Source: Gammaproteobacteria bacterium
Lineage (GTDB): Bacteria; Pseudomonadota; Gammaproteobacteria; SZUA-152
Reading direction: 5' to 3'
Assembly: GCA_032250735.1 (NCBI GenBank)
Contig: JAVVEP010000001.1
Location: 124,001-188,000, forward strand
DNA length: 64,000 nt
Shown here: positions 8,710 to 18,442 of the stretch, piece by piece
How positions within the stretch are numbered: the stretch's first letter is position 1
Layout: each line of letters opens with the position of its first letter
Notes under the pieces: model-generated
What the model was told of the DNA's origin: nothing
What the model saw: only the letters and a program-made list of their open reading frames with translations
The model's database searches: none
Translations under genes and position numbers: made by a program

Positions 8710-10023
8710 ATGGCAAAAAACGCTTCTTTAAAAGAAATACTCGTTCCTGATATTGGTGATTTCGACGGTGTCGAGGTGATCGAGGTGCTGGTCAAGGCCG
8801 GCGATACGATTGCGGCGGAAGACTCGCTGATCTCGGTGGAGTCCGACAAGGCCACCATGGAGATTCCTGCACCCGAGGCCGGCGTAGTGGCGGAGGTGAA
8901 GGTCGCGGTGGGTGATTCGGTTTCCCAGGGCAGCCTGATCCTGTTGCTGGAGCCCGGCGGCGAGGCGGCTACCAAGGCCGCGCCGGCGACACAGGCGTCG
9001 AGTCCGGCGCCCGCCGCCAGCGAGCCGGCGGCTGCACGGGTAGCGACGCCTGCCCCGCCGCCGGCGAAACCGGCTGCGCCACAGCGGGTGGCGCCCACCG
9101 CAAAGATCGACGAGGTCAGTTTTGCCCGAGCCTATGCCAGCCCCTCGGTGCGCAAATTCGCGCGCGAGCTGGGCGTGGATCTGGGACGGGTCAGCGGCAG
9201 CGGTCGCAAGGGCCGCATCATCCAGGACGACGTCAAGGCCTTCGTGAAGCAGACCTTGAGTCAGGGCATGAGCACGGGCGGTGGGCTGGGTGTCGAGCCG
9301 ATGCCCGACATCGACTTCAGTCAGTGGGGCGATATTGAGATCCAGAAGCTGGGCAAGATCAATCGACTCACCGGCAAGTTTCTGCACCGCAACTGGGTCA
9401 CCGTGCCCCATGTCACCCAGTTCGATCAGGCGGATATCACAGAGCTGGATACGTTTCGCAAAACCATGGCCGCCGAGTACCAGGATCGGGGTATCAAGAT
9501 CACCATGCTGGCGTTTCTGATCAAGGCCGTGGTGTCGGGGCTGCGCGAGTTGCCGCGTTTCAATGCCTCGCTGGATGCCAGCGGTGAAAACCTGATCCTG
9601 AAACACTACTACAACATCGGCATCGCGGTGGATACAGCGGATGGTCTGGTGGTGCCGGTGGTGCGCGATGCCGACTGCAAGAGTCTGGTGGATATCGCCG
9701 CGGAACTGGGTGAGATCAGCCAGAAGGCGCGCGACAAGAAACTCAAGCCATCCGATATGCAGGGTGGCTGCATGACTATTTCAAGTTTGGGTGGCATCGG
9801 CGGCACGCAATTCACGCCCATCGTCAACGCGCCGGAAGTAGCGATCCTCGGCGTCTCGCGGCACAGCATGACGCCGGTGTGGAATGGCGAGACCTTTGAG
9901 CCGCGACTGATGCTGCCACTGTCGCTGTCCTATGACCATCGGGTGGTTGATGGCGCCGATGGCGCAAGATTCACCGGCTTCCTCGGCACCGTGCTGTCCG
10001 ATGTGCGTCGGTTGGTGATGTAG
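8710..10023 (+). CDS. aceF: Dihydrolipoamide acetyltransferase (PDH E2), single lipoyl domain
   Basis: Core of the pyruvate dehydrogenase complex; transfers acetyl from its lipoyl arm to CoA. In order: one lipoyl domain (about 1-78, lipoylated K47 in ESDKATMEIPAP), an Ala/Pro-rich linker, a peripheral subunit-binding domain (about 140-175, ASPSVRKFARELG), and the catalytic domain ending in YDHRVVDGADG with H410 and D414. E. coli AceF has three lipoyl domains; this one has one. The ATG at 8710 gives the normal N-terminus; a TTG at 8698 would add four residues. Four bases separate it from lpd. Confidence 0.96.
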   Translation: MAKNASLKEILVPDIGDFDGVEVIEVLVKAGDTIAAEDSLISVESDKATMEIPAPEAGVVAEVKVAVGDSVSQGSLILLLEPGGEAATKAAPATQASSPAPAASEPAAARVATPAPPPAKPAAPQRVAPTAKIDEVSFARAYASPSVRKFARELGVDLGRVSGSGRKGRIIQDDVKAFVKQTLSQGMSTGGGLGVEPMPDIDFSQWGDIEIQKLGKINRLTGKFLHRNWVTVPHVTQFDQADITELDTFRKTMAAEYQDRGIKITMLAFLIKAVVSGLRELPRFNASLDASGENLILKHYYNIGIAVDTADGLVVPVVRDADCKSLVDIAAELGEISQKARDKKLKPSDMQGGCMTISSLGGIGGTQFTPIVNAPEVAILGVSRHSMTPVWNGETFEPRLMLPLSLSYDHRVVDGADGARFTGFLGTVLSDVRRLVM

Positions 10024-10026
10024 GCC

Positions 10027-11847
10027 ATGGCGAATCCAGTGGAAATAAAGGTGCCGAACATCGGCGATTTCGATGGCGTGGAGGTGGTTGAGGTACTGGT
10101 GAATGTCGGCGACCGTATCGCCGTCGAGGATTCGCTGATTTCCGTGGAGTCCGACAAGGCCACCATGGAGATCCCCGCGCCACAGGCTGGCGTGGTCAAG
10201 CAGCTGCTGGTGGCCGTGGGTGACACGGTGGCAGAGGGCAGCCCCATCCTGCTGCTGGAGGCGGGTGAGGCCACGGACGCGGAACCCGTGGAGCCGGCGC
10301 CTGTCGAGCCGGAATCCGAGCCGGAATCCGCGACGACGACAACGCCGGCCGCAGCCGCCCCGGTTGCGGATTCGCCGGCCGCCGCCCCGGCCGCGGTCGA
10401 GTACCAGGGCGAGGTCGATATCCGTGCCCAGCTGGTGGTGCTGGGTTCCGGCCCCGGCGGTTACACCGCCGCCTTCCGCGCCGCCGATCTCGGCCTCAAG
10501 GTGGTGATGATCGAGCGCTATGACGTTATCGGTGGCGTGTGTCTGAATGTTGGCTGCATTCCCTCCAAGGCACTGTTGCACACCGCGCAGGTGATCAACG
10601 AGGCCGCCGAGTTCGGTGACATCGGTGTCAGCTTTAACAAGCCGGAGGTCGATCTCGACAAACTGCGCGCCCACAAAAACGGCGTGCTGGACAAGCTCAC
10701 CGGCGGCCTCAAACAGCTGGCCAAGCAGCGCAAGGTGCAGCTGCTGCAGGGCTACGGAAAATTCACCTCGGCCCACACCATCGAAGTGGTGGCGGATGAC
10801 GGCAGCAAAAAGGTCGTGGGCTTTGAACACTGCATCATCGCGGTTGGCTCCCGTGTCACCAAGCTGCCGTTCATCCCCTGGGATGATCCGCGGGTGATGG
10901 ACTCCACCGACGCGCTGGAAATCGAGGAAGTGCCGAAGCGACTACTTGTGGTTGGTGGAGGCATCATCGGTCTGGAGATGGCCACGGTATATGATGCGCT
11001 GGGCTCCAAGGTCACGGTGGTGGAGCTATCGGCGGGCCTGATTCCCGGTGCCGATCGCGACGTGGTGCGCCCCCTGGAGCGACGCATCAAGAATCGTTAC
11101 GAAAATATTTTTCTCAATACCAAGGTGACGGCCATCAAGCCCGGCAAGAAAGGCCTGCTGTGTTCGTTTGAGGGCCCCTCCAGCGGCAAGAATCAGGCCC
11201 CGGCGAGCGATACCTTTGACCGGGTGCTGGTCGCCATTGGCCGCAGCCCGAATGGCCTGCTGATCGACGCCGACAAGGCCGGCGTGGCCGTCGACGAGCG
11301 GGGTTTTATCGCCGTCGACAAACAGCAGCGCACCAACGTCAATCACATCTTTGCCATCGGCGACGTAGTGGGCCAGCCGATGCTGGCGCATAAGGCGACG
11401 CATGAAGGCAAGGTGGCGGCGGAGGTGATCAGCGGCAGGAAGACCTTTTTTGATGCACGCGCCATTCCCTCCGTGGCCTACACCGACCCCGAGGTGGCGT
11501 GGATGGGCAAGACCGAAGAGGAGTGCAAGGCGCAGGGCATCGCGTTTGAAAAGGGGGTGTTCCCCTGGGCGGCCAGCGGCCGTTCCCTGTCGATCGGTCG
11601 CGACGAGGGCATGACCAAGGTCCTGTTCGATGAACAGCATCGCCTGATCGGCGCAGCGATGACCGGCCCCAATGCCGGCGAGCTGATTGCGGAGGCGGTG
11701 CTGGCGCTGGAACTGGGCGCGGACATCACCGACATTGCCTTGACCATTCACCCGCATCCGACCCTGTCGGAGACCTTTAATTTCGCGGCGGAAGTGGCCG
11801 AGGGAACCTGCACCGATATCTTTGCCCCCAAAAAGGCGGGCAAGTAG
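10027..11847 (+). CDS. lpd: Dihydrolipoamide dehydrogenase (E3) with N-terminal lipoyl domain
   Basis: Flavoprotein that reoxidises dihydrolipoyl groups with NAD+. The 606-residue chain is longer than standard E3 (about 475) because it begins with a full lipoyl domain (about 1-75, K44 in ESDKATMEIPAP) and a Pro/Ala/Glu linker to about residue 130. The E3 part has the FAD motif GSGPGGYTAA, the redox disulfide C172-LNVG-C177, the NAD motif GGGIIGLEMA and the catalytic HPHPTLSE near the C-terminus. The lipoyl domain closely resembles that of aceF next door, including identical ISVESDKATMEIPAP, which suggests local domain duplication. Such fused E3s are known in some beta- and gammaproteobacterial PDH operons. 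Confidence 0.96.
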   Translation: MANPVEIKVPNIGDFDGVEVVEVLVNVGDRIAVEDSLISVESDKATMEIPAPQAGVVKQLLVAVGDTVAEGSPILLLEAGEATDAEPVEPAPVEPESEPESATTTTPAAAAPVADSPAAAPAAVEYQGEVDIRAQLVVLGSGPGGYTAAFRAADLGLKVVMIERYDVIGGVCLNVGCIPSKALLHTAQVINEAAEFGDIGVSFNKPEVDLDKLRAHKNGVLDKLTGGLKQLAKQRKVQLLQGYGKFTSAHTIEVVADDGSKKVVGFEHCIIAVGSRVTKLPFIPWDDPRVMDSTDALEIEEVPKRLLVVGGGIIGLEMATVYDALGSKVTVVELSAGLIPGADRDVVRPLERRIKNRYENIFLNTKVTAIKPGKKGLLCSFEGPSSGKNQAPASDTFDRVLVAIGRSPNGLLIDADKAGVAVDERGFIAVDKQQRTNVNHIFAIGDVVGQPMLAHKATHEGKVAAEVISGRKTFFDARAIPSVAYTDPEVAWMGKTEEECKAQGIAFEKGVFPWAASGRSLSIGRDEGMTKVLFDEQHRLIGAAMTGPNAGELIAEAVLALELGADITDIALTIHPHPTLSETFNFAAEVAEGTCTDIFAPKKAGK

Positions 11848-11887
11848 CCCCGCGCGATGAAGAGTGATGGAGAGTAAAGGCACACCG

Positions 11888-12406
11888 ATGAGCGACACCG
11901 GCAACCTGGATGGCCTGGAACTGCTCGGCGATGGTGAGCGCTTTCAGGAGACCCTCTGCGAGATGATCGAGGGGGTGCCCATGTTCAGCGAGCTGACGCG
12001 CGCGGAGGTGGAATCCCTGGCCGGCTATCTGCGCGCCTATGAGGCCAAGCAGGGTACGGCGATTTTCAGAGAGGGCGCCAAGGGCATGTTTATGTGCATC
12101 GTGCTGAGCGGTCGGGTCGACATTCTCAAACAGGACCAGGAGCACGAACAGAAGAAAGTGGCGGTGGTGCGCCCCGGAAAATCCATGGGCGAAATGTCAC
12201 TGCTGGATGAACTGCCCTATTCGGCGACGGCGGTGGCGCAGGAGGATACCCGGCTGCTGCTGTTGACGCGCATGAGCTTTCTGCGTCTGGGTGAAGAGCG
12301 ACCGCTGTTGTGTAATCTCGTGCTGCGACAGATCGCGCGCCTGATGAGCCTGCGCCTGCGCCAGACGACAGGTGTGTTGCTGGACTTTCTGAACGTGGAA
12401 AAATAA
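11888..12406 (+). CDS. Solitary cyclic nucleotide-binding domain protein
   Basis: A 172-residue protein made almost wholly of one CAP/CRP-like cNMP-binding domain (about 30-150): FREGAKGMFMCIVLSGRVDIL, then GKSMGEMSLLDELPYSATAVAQEDTRLL with the phosphate-binding-cassette region. The family's G-E-x-x-L is present, and a serine (YSATA) stands where CRP has RSATV, so nucleotide binding is not assured. No helix-turn-helix follows. It begins 40 bases after lpd, so it may belong to the PDH operon and act as a regulatory partner. ATG 11888 has AAAGG at good spacing; ATG 11867 is an alternative. Confidence 0.82.
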   Translation: MSDTGNLDGLELLGDGERFQETLCEMIEGVPMFSELTRAEVESLAGYLRAYEAKQGTAIFREGAKGMFMCIVLSGRVDILKQDQEHEQKKVAVVRPGKSMGEMSLLDELPYSATAVAQEDTRLLLLTRMSFLRLGEERPLLCNLVLRQIARLMSLRLRQTTGVLLDFLNVEK

Positions 12407-12485
12407 CCCCGAAAAAAACCGACCGAACGCGACTGTACAAAATCAATAACCCGATCTTCAATCCTCTAAAAAAATCGATACCAAA

Positions 12486-13700
12486 ATGAAAAATAAAGCG
12501 GCAATCAATAAAGTAGTGCTGGCCTATTCCGGCGGCCTGGATACCTCCATCATCCTCAAGTGGTTGCAGGACGAATATGATTGCGAGGTGGTGACCTTTA
12601 CCGCCGACATCGGCCAGGGTGAGGAGGTCGAACCGGCCCGCGCCAAGGCCAGGGCGGCCGGGGTGAAAGAGATTTACATTGACGATCTGCGCGAAGAATA
12701 CGCGCGCGATTTTGTGTTTCCGATGTTTCGCGCCAATGCGATCTACGAAGGCCAGTACCTGCTGGGTACCTCTATCGCGCGGCCCTTGATCGCCAAGCGC
12801 CAGATCGAGATTGCCAACGAGACCGGCGCCGATGCGGTGTCACACGGTGCGACCGGCAAGGGTAACGACCAGGTGCGTTTTGAGCTCGGCTATTACGGCC
12901 TCAAACCGGACGTGCAGGTTATCGCCCCATGGCGCGAATGGGATCTCAACTCGCGTGAAAAACTGATGGCCTATGCCGAGCAACACGGTATCCCGGTCGA
13001 GCAAAAGCGCGGTAAAAAATCCCCCTATTCCATGGACGCGAATCTGCTGCACATCTCCTACGAGGGCGGTGTCCTCGAAGACCCGTGGACCGGCCCGGAG
13101 GAGGACATGTGGCGCTGGACGGTCGCGCCGGAGGCCGCGCCCGATGTGCCGACTATTATCGAACTGAGCTATCGGCAGGGCGACATCGTCGCCATCGACG
13201 GCGAGCCCATGAGCCCGGCGCAGGTGATGGCGCACCTGAACAGGGTGGCGGGCGCCAATGGCATCGGTCGCGACGACATCGTCGAAAATCGTTATGTGGG
13301 CATGAAATCCCGCGGCTGTTACGAGACCCCGGCGGGTACGGTCATGCTCAAGGCCCACCGCGCCATGGAATCGATTACCCTGGATCGGGAGGTGGCCCAT
13401 CTCAAGGATGAGCTGATGCCGCGTTACGCCGCGCTGATCTATAACGGTTACTGGTGGGCGCCGGAACGCAAGATGATGCAGGCAATGATCGACGCCTCGC
13501 AGGCCACCGTGAATGGCCGGGTGCGGCTCAAGCTGTACCGGGGCAATGTTATCGTGGAAGGGCGCGAGTCGGCGACGGATAGCCTGTTCGATGCGACCAT
13601 CGCCACCTTCGAGGACGATGCCGGCGCCTATAACCAGCAGGATGCGGAGGGATTTATCAAGCTTAATGCGCTACGCCTGCGCATCGCCGCGAAAAAATAG
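12486..13700 (+). CDS. argG: Argininosuccinate synthase
   Basis: Joins citrulline and aspartate with ATP in arginine synthesis. The 404-residue protein has the N-type ATP pyrophosphatase loop AYSGGLDTS at its start, then [22 protein letters not shown] and [17 protein letters not shown], all typical of the short (type I) ArgG. The upstream gap of 79 bases is A-rich and shows no clear Shine-Dalgarno before ATG 12486, so initiation may rely on an unstructured leader. No ARG-box-like palindrome was seen. Confidence 0.97.
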   Translation: MKNKAAINKVVLAYSGGLDTSIILKWLQDEYDCEVVTFTADIGQGEEVEPARAKARAAGVKEIYIDDLREEYARDFVFPMFRANAIYEGQYLLGTSIARPLIAKRQIEIANETGADAVSHGATGKGNDQVRFELGYYGLKPDVQVIAPWREWDLNSREKLMAYAEQHGIPVEQKRGKKSPYSMDANLLHISYEGGVLEDPWTGPEEDMWRWTVAPEAAPDVPTIIELSYRQGDIVAIDGEPMSPAQVMAHLNRVAGANGIGRDDIVENRYVGMKSRGCYETPAGTVMLKAHRAMESITLDREVAHLKDELMPRYAALIYNGYWWAPERKMMQAMIDASQATVNGRVRLKLYRGNVIVEGRESATDSLFDATIATFEDDAGAYNQQDAEGFIKLNALRLRIAAKK

Positions 13701-13887
13701 TACTTATTCTACAATCGCTTATTGTTAATATCTGTTGTATCTGGTTATTATGCCGCCAGCGACTGTTAAACCGTCAGTTTGCTGACATCCCCGCTGTAGA
13801 GAAAGGGCTTGTAGCGCGGTTTGGCAGATAACCAAAATAATCGTGTCGCCTGAATGTCGCATCGAAGGTGTCTTGAAAGCGTAAAGG

Positions 13888-16311
13888 GTGAATTTTTTGC
13901 AGACGAAGTTGAATCTCGTCAAAGGCATTACCCAGAGGGAGTTGCCCGGCATTGTTGTCGAGTCGGGTGAAGGGATCGTCAGTCTCGATCAACAGGGAGG
14001 TGTAGTCAGTGTCAATTCCGAGGCGGAGCGCATGCTCGGCTGGAAAACCGATGAGATTATCGGTCAGGACTTTTTTGCCCTCAGTAAATTTTCACTCGAC
14101 GACACCGCCGCATTAGGTACCGGCAGCGCCTGTCCGGCGCTCAAAACCATCAACTGTCCCCATCTGAATGTCAGTGCGCGCATCTCGCGCAAGGATGGCA
14201 AGTCGCTGCGCGTCAGTTTCATGATGACCTCCGTCTTTCATCAGGGGCTGATTACCGGCAAGCTGTTTGTGTTTCGCCGGGCCGAAACCGAGCCGCTCCC
14301 CGCGCAGGCATTGCTCGAGGCGGCCGCCAGTATCGTGGTCAGGCTCGATGCCGATGGCGGCGTGACATTTAGCAATCCCCATACCCAGTGGCTGCTTGGT
14401 GACGTGAGCGTTGACGCCCTGATTCCCGACGCGATTCGCACCCTGCTGAGGGACTGTCCGCAGCAGCTGGACCAGCAGACCCTGCTGGACAAGCGCTGGC
14501 TGGAGGGTCAGGAAAAAGAATTGTGTATCGTCTGGTCGGTCTCGGTGACGCGTGATGCGCAGGGCAGGGTCGATGGCGCCGTGTGTATCGGCAACGACTT
14601 TACCGACCACCATCACGACCTGAAGGGCCGGCTGCACGAAAGTCAGACGGTGCAGAAAATCTTTGAACACCTCAACGACGGGGTGATTACGGTCGATGCG
14701 CAAGGCCGGGTCATCTACCTCAATCGCATCGCCGAACAGCTAACGGGCTGGAACACGGCAAAGGCGGCAGGGCGGCTGCTCAGCGAGGTCTATCATGTCG
14801 TCGATGAGCGCCACCACGAGGTCGAGGATGATCTGCTGGGCCGCTGTCTGCGCGAGCGCGGCAGAGTCAACAGTAGCAGCAACCGCGTACTGCTGCGCCG
14901 GGGCGGATGGGAATTCATTGTCCAGGACATGGCCACGCCGGTGCATGACATCAATGATGAAATCACCGGCGCCGTGCTGGTGTTCACGGACGTCTCCGAG
15001 CTGCGCGGTATGGAACGCTGGATGGAATACGAGTCCCGCCATGATGCGCTCACCGGGCTGATCAACCGCCAGCAGTTTGAGGAACGCCTGCAACTCGCGC
15101 TGAACCATGCGCGGGAGGCCGATCAACAGCACGTGCTGTGTTACCTGGACCTGGATCAGTTCAAGTTAATCAATGACACCTACGGTCATGCCGCCGGTGA
15201 CCAGCTGCTAAAAGAGATCTCCCTGCTGCTGAAGGAATGTCTGGGTGACGATGACAGCCTGGCGCGTCTGGGTGGCGACGAGTTCGGCGTCATCCTCAAG
15301 TATCAGGACATGGAGATGGCGCAGCGTGCGGCCAAGGCGCTGTGTCGCGCGGTACGCGACTTCCAGTATGTGTGGGAGGGCAAGCCCTTTGAGGTCGGTG
15401 TCAGCATCGGCCTGGTGCCGATCACCTCGCAATGGGAGGACCTGGCGGAGATCATGCGGGTGGCGGATTCGGCCTGCGATGTCGCCAAGGAAATGGGCCG
15501 TAACCGCGTGCATGTCTATGCCACGCGAGACCTCGCACTGCGCCAGCGCGAAGTGGAAATGCGCTGGATACAGCAGATACGTCAGGCACTGAATGGCGAT
15601 CACTTTCGACTCTATTGCCAGAATATCGTGCCGCTCGGCAGTGGTGCGGCGAGTGAGCCGCACTACGAGATATTGCTGCGCCTGATCAGCGAGGATGGCA
15701 AGGTGATTCGTCCCGGCGAATTTATCGCCGCGGCGGAACGCTATCACCTGATGCCGGCGATTGACCGCTGGGTGGTGAAGCGCGCCATGCAGCTGCTGAG
15801 CGCACGCCACGCGCGCGGTGAAATCAGCGGCATGTTTGCGATCAATATCTCCGGCCAGTCGCTGGATGACGAAGAATTCCTGGGGTTTGTGGTCGACACC
15901 CTGCAGCGCACGGCGCTACCGCCGCAGGCCATCTGCTTCGAGATCACCGAGACTGTCGCCGCAACCCATCTGTCCGTGGTGCAGCGGTTTATGTCAGTGT
16001 TGAGCGATATGGGCTGCCGCTTCGCGCTGGATGACTTTGGTCGCGGCATTTCATCGTTTGCCTATCTCAAGAACCTGCGGGTCGATTATCTGAAAATAGA
16101 TGGCATGTTTGTCAGGGACATCGCGGAAGATAAAATCGATCACGCCATGGTGGAATCCATCAACCACATCGGCCACATCATGGGCATCCAGACCATCGCC
16201 GAGTTTGTGGAGTCACAGGAAGCGCTGGAGAAACTCATCGCCCTCGGTGTGGATCATGTGCAGGGCTACCGACTGGGTCGTCCCCGCCCCTTGCAGCCCG
16301 CCTTTCAGTAG
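13888..16311 (+). CDS. PAS-GGDEF-EAL c-di-GMP signalling protein
   Basis: An 807-residue cytoplasmic protein without evident membrane segments. Residues about 20-100, 135-215 and 250-375 look like PAS domains (for example GVVSVNSEAERMLGW and GRVIYLNRIAEQLTGW). A diguanylate cyclase domain follows with an intact GGDEF at 462-466. A C-terminal EAL domain starts with the variant EIL at 594-596 but keeps N-x-S (FAINISGQS), E in FEITETVA and the DDFGRG and KIDG motifs, so phosphodiesterase activity is likely. It could make or break c-di-GMP in response to PAS input. GTG 13888 is the first start but has no strong Shine-Dalgarno, so the start is uncertain. Confidence 0.92.
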   Translation: MNFLQTKLNLVKGITQRELPGIVVESGEGIVSLDQQGGVVSVNSEAERMLGWKTDEIIGQDFFALSKFSLDDTAALGTGSACPALKTINCPHLNVSARISRKDGKSLRVSFMMTSVFHQGLITGKLFVFRRAETEPLPAQALLEAAASIVVRLDADGGVTFSNPHTQWLLGDVSVDALIPDAIRTLLRDCPQQLDQQTLLDKRWLEGQEKELCIVWSVSVTRDAQGRVDGAVCIGNDFTDHHHDLKGRLHESQTVQKIFEHLNDGVITVDAQGRVIYLNRIAEQLTGWNTAKAAGRLLSEVYHVVDERHHEVEDDLLGRCLRERGRVNSSSNRVLLRRGGWEFIVQDMATPVHDINDEITGAVLVFTDVSELRGMERWMEYESRHDALTGLINRQQFEERLQLALNHAREADQQHVLCYLDLDQFKLINDTYGHAAGDQLLKEISLLLKECLGDDDSLARLGGDEFGVILKYQDMEMAQRAAKALCRAVRDFQYVWEGKPFEVGVSIGLVPITSQWEDLAEIMRVADSACDVAKEMGRNRVHVYATRDLALRQREVEMRWIQQIRQALNGDHFRLYCQNIVPLGSGAASEPHYEILLRLISEDGKVIRPGEFIAAAERYHLMPAIDRWVVKRAMQLLSARHARGEISGMFAINISGQSLDDEEFLGFVVDTLQRTALPPQAICFEITETVAATHLSVVQRFMSVLSDMGCRFALDDFGRGISSFAYLKNLRVDYLKIDGMFVRDIAEDKIDHAMVESINHIGHIMGIQTIAEFVESQEALEKLIALGVDHVQGYRLGRPRPLQPAFQ

Positions 16312-16459
16312 TATCAGCCCAGTCTGCCGGGCCCGCCCGGGTCCAGAATTCCATCTGTAACATTCCCATCGGTCAGTCATCTGTACAGTGCGTCAGGTGG
16401 ATTGGTTGCTGTCTGCCTGTTTTGCGAAAATCTTATGTCGACAATGGAGAATGATGGAA

Positions 16460-16726
16460 ATGAAAAACACTAAATTGATAGCCCAGACTGCCCTGGCCAG
16501 CTTGTTCGCGGTCAGTGTGCTTGCGGTCAGCGCGCCCGTAGAGGCGGGCAAGAAGGATATGGAGAAATGCTACGGTGTGGTGAAGGCCGGCCAGAATGAC
16601 TGCCAGACATCGAATAGTGCCTGTGCCGGCACCGCCGAGGTCGACAGTAAACCCACCGCCTTCATTGTGTTACCCAAGGGTAGTTGCGAGAAGATTGTGG
16701 GCGCCAGCCTGAAGCCCAAGGCATAA
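16460..16726 (+). CDS. bufA: Bufferin precursor (DUF2282/BufA1 family), copper-binding RiPP
   Basis: An 88-residue precursor with a Sec signal peptide (about 1-29, cleavage after PVEA) and four cysteines at 37, 48, 55 and 76 (EKCYGV, NDCQTS, SACAG, GSCEK), the pattern of DUF2282 bufferins. Bufferins are reported to be modified by a multinuclear iron enzyme that converts central cysteines into thiooxazoles, to be exported to the periplasm, and to bind copper. By analogy Cys48 and Cys55 are the likely modified pair. ATG 16460 has GGAGA at a good distance; ATGs at 16451 and 16454 are too close to it. The next gene starts 13 bases downstream. It heads the operon bufA-bufB-bufC-doxX. Confidence 0.9.
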   Translation: MKNTKLIAQTALASLFAVSVLAVSAPVEAGKKDMEKCYGVVKAGQNDCQTSNSACAGTAEVDSKPTAFIVLPKGSCEKIVGASLKPKA

Positions 16727-16739
16727 GCCGAGCGGCAAC

Positions 16740-17606
16740 ATGCCCCACCGTAAGCATACCGCAGCAGAGATCCCGGCGCGCGCAGGCATCGGCCTGCGCG
16801 CGCCGCATTTTGCAGCCGTCACTGAGCAGTGGCCGGAGGTGGCCTGGTTTGAGGTCCACAGCGAGAATTTTTTTGCCCTGGGCGACGGACCTCTCGGCGG
16901 AACGCCCCTGGCCTATCTTGAACGGGTGCGTGAACGCTACCCGCTGAGCCTGCATGGCGTGGGCCTGTCGCTGGGTTCGACCGACCCCCTCAATCAAGTG
17001 CACCTCAAAAAGCTCAGGCAGCTCATTGCCCATATTGAACCAGGCCTGGTATCTGAGCACCTGTCATGGAGTTCGGTAGATGGTCGCTATTTTAATGACC
17101 TGCTGCCTCTGCCCTATACCCAGGCATCGCTGGACCACATGGTGGAGCGGGTCAGCGAAACCCAGGAGTTTCTCGGTCGGCAGATCCTGATCGAGAATGC
17201 CTCCTCGTATCTGGAGTTTGCGACCTCGACGATTCCGGAGTGGGAGTTTGTCGTCGCCCTGGCGCAGCGCGCGGGGTGCAAGATACTGTTGGATGTCAAT
17301 AACATCTACGTGAATGCCATGAATCACGGTTTTGATCCTCTGCTGTTTGTGCGCTCGGTTCCGGCCGAGCTGGTGGCGGAGATACATCTGGCCGGCCATA
17401 CCACCAGGACCTTTGACGAAGGGGTGTTGCGCATCGATACCCATGATCAGCCGGTGTGTGCTGCGGTATGGGATTTATACCAGGCCACCGTTAGGCAGCT
17501 CGGTGAGGTGCCCGCGCTGATCGAATGGGACAGCAATTTGCCATCGCTGGAGGTGTTGCTGGCCGAGGCGGCGCGCGCCGACGCGATGGCGGGAGGGCCG
17601 CTATGA
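16740..17606 (+). CDS. bufB: MNIO-family bufferin-modifying enzyme (DUF692)
   Basis: A 288-residue TIM-barrel enzyme of the multinuclear nonheme iron-dependent oxidase family. Metal-ligand segments typical of DUF692 are visible in order: FEVHSENFF, LHGVGLSLGS, SEHLSWS, ILIENASSY, LLDVNNIYVNAMNHG, EIHLAGH, DTHDQPV and LIEWDSNLP. It should modify cysteines of the BufA precursor encoded directly upstream, together with BufC. Its stop overlaps the bufC start codon (ATGA), so the two are translated together. Confidence 0.92.
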   Translation: MPHRKHTAAEIPARAGIGLRAPHFAAVTEQWPEVAWFEVHSENFFALGDGPLGGTPLAYLERVRERYPLSLHGVGLSLGSTDPLNQVHLKKLRQLIAHIEPGLVSEHLSWSSVDGRYFNDLLPLPYTQASLDHMVERVSETQEFLGRQILIENASSYLEFATSTIPEWEFVVALAQRAGCKILLDVNNIYVNAMNHGFDPLLFVRSVPAELVAEIHLAGHTTRTFDEGVLRIDTHDQPVCAAVWDLYQATVRQLGEVPALIEWDSNLPSLEVLLAEAARADAMAGGPL

Positions 17607-18409
17607 GCGAACGGCCTGAGCAGGCGACAGTGTCCCTGCGTGAACAGCAGCGCGCCTTTGTGGCGCAGGTGTTTGATGGCCAGCCGCTTGCCCCGGAACT
17701 GTCGCGCCTCAGGCAGGCCGGTATGGCCCGCTTTACTGAGGCGCAGCGTTTTCAGTTGTACCACAATAATATCTTTATCGGTCTGCGGGAGGCCCTGTCG
17801 GCCACCTATCCCGTGATCCATCGGCTGGTGGGCGATGAATGTTTCCAGCACGTCGCGCGCCAGTACCTGCCCCGGCATCCGCCCCGTAGCGGCAATGTCC
17901 ACGAGTTCGGCGCTGCCTTCGGCGAATTTCTGCAGGCCTTTCCCGGACTGCAGGACTGGGCCTATCTGGGTGATGTGGCGCGGCTGGAGTGGGGCTATCA
18001 TCGGGTTTTTCATGCGTCGGAGGACGGTGTGCTCAATCTCCAGCAACTGTCCCTGCTGGATACGGATGCCAGCGAACGACTGCGCTTTCAACTGGCCAGC
18101 GACTGCTGTCTTGTATCGTCAGACTATCCGGTGTTAGACATCTGGCAGGCCAACCAGCCCGGCAGCGAGCCGGTGGAGGTCCGCCTCGATCAGGGTGGCG
18201 TGCAGTTGGTGGTCCGGCGCCTGGGCCCCGACGTGGTGTTTGAGCCCTTGAATAAGGCGGTTTTCGCACTCTTGCAGTGTCTCTCGGAAGGGCGCCGGTT
18301 CACCGATGCCTGCGCCGCAGCACTCGCCGTTGACCCGGAGTGTGATGTGGGCGCGATCCTCAAGGGCTTGATGGGTCGGCGCCTGTTGAGTGGATTTTCC
18401 TGTGCATAG
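17603..18409 (+). CDS. bufC: Bufferin maturation partner (DUF2063/BufC family)
   Basis: A 268-residue protein. The N-terminal part (about 10-105) is the HvfC/BufC-type DUF2063 domain, with QRFQLYHNNIFIGLREALSATYPVIHRLVG and the A-R-Q-Y-L segment. The C-terminal half is less conserved. These proteins bind the precursor peptide and bring it to the MNIO enzyme. ATG 17603 overlaps the bufB stop. The TAG stop codon is the first three bases of a 12-bp tandem array. Confidence 0.9.
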   Translation: MSERPEQATVSLREQQRAFVAQVFDGQPLAPELSRLRQAGMARFTEAQRFQLYHNNIFIGLREALSATYPVIHRLVGDECFQHVARQYLPRHPPRSGNVHEFGAAFGEFLQAFPGLQDWAYLGDVARLEWGYHRVFHASEDGVLNLQQLSLLDTDASERLRFQLASDCCLVSSDYPVLDIWQANQPGSEPVEVRLDQGGVQLVVRRLGPDVVFEPLNKAVFALLQCLSEGRRFTDACAAALAVDPECDVGAILKGLMGRRLLSGFSCA

Positions 18410-18442
18410 GCCAACAAGTAGGTCAACAAGTAGGCCAACAAA
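18407..18442 (+). repeat. 12-bp tandem repeat x3 starting at the bufC stop codon
   Basis: Three copies of TAGGCCAACAAG (the second has T for C, the third ends in A). Each copy begins with TAG, in the same frame as the bufC stop, so the array repeats the stop codon. Confidence 0.9.
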
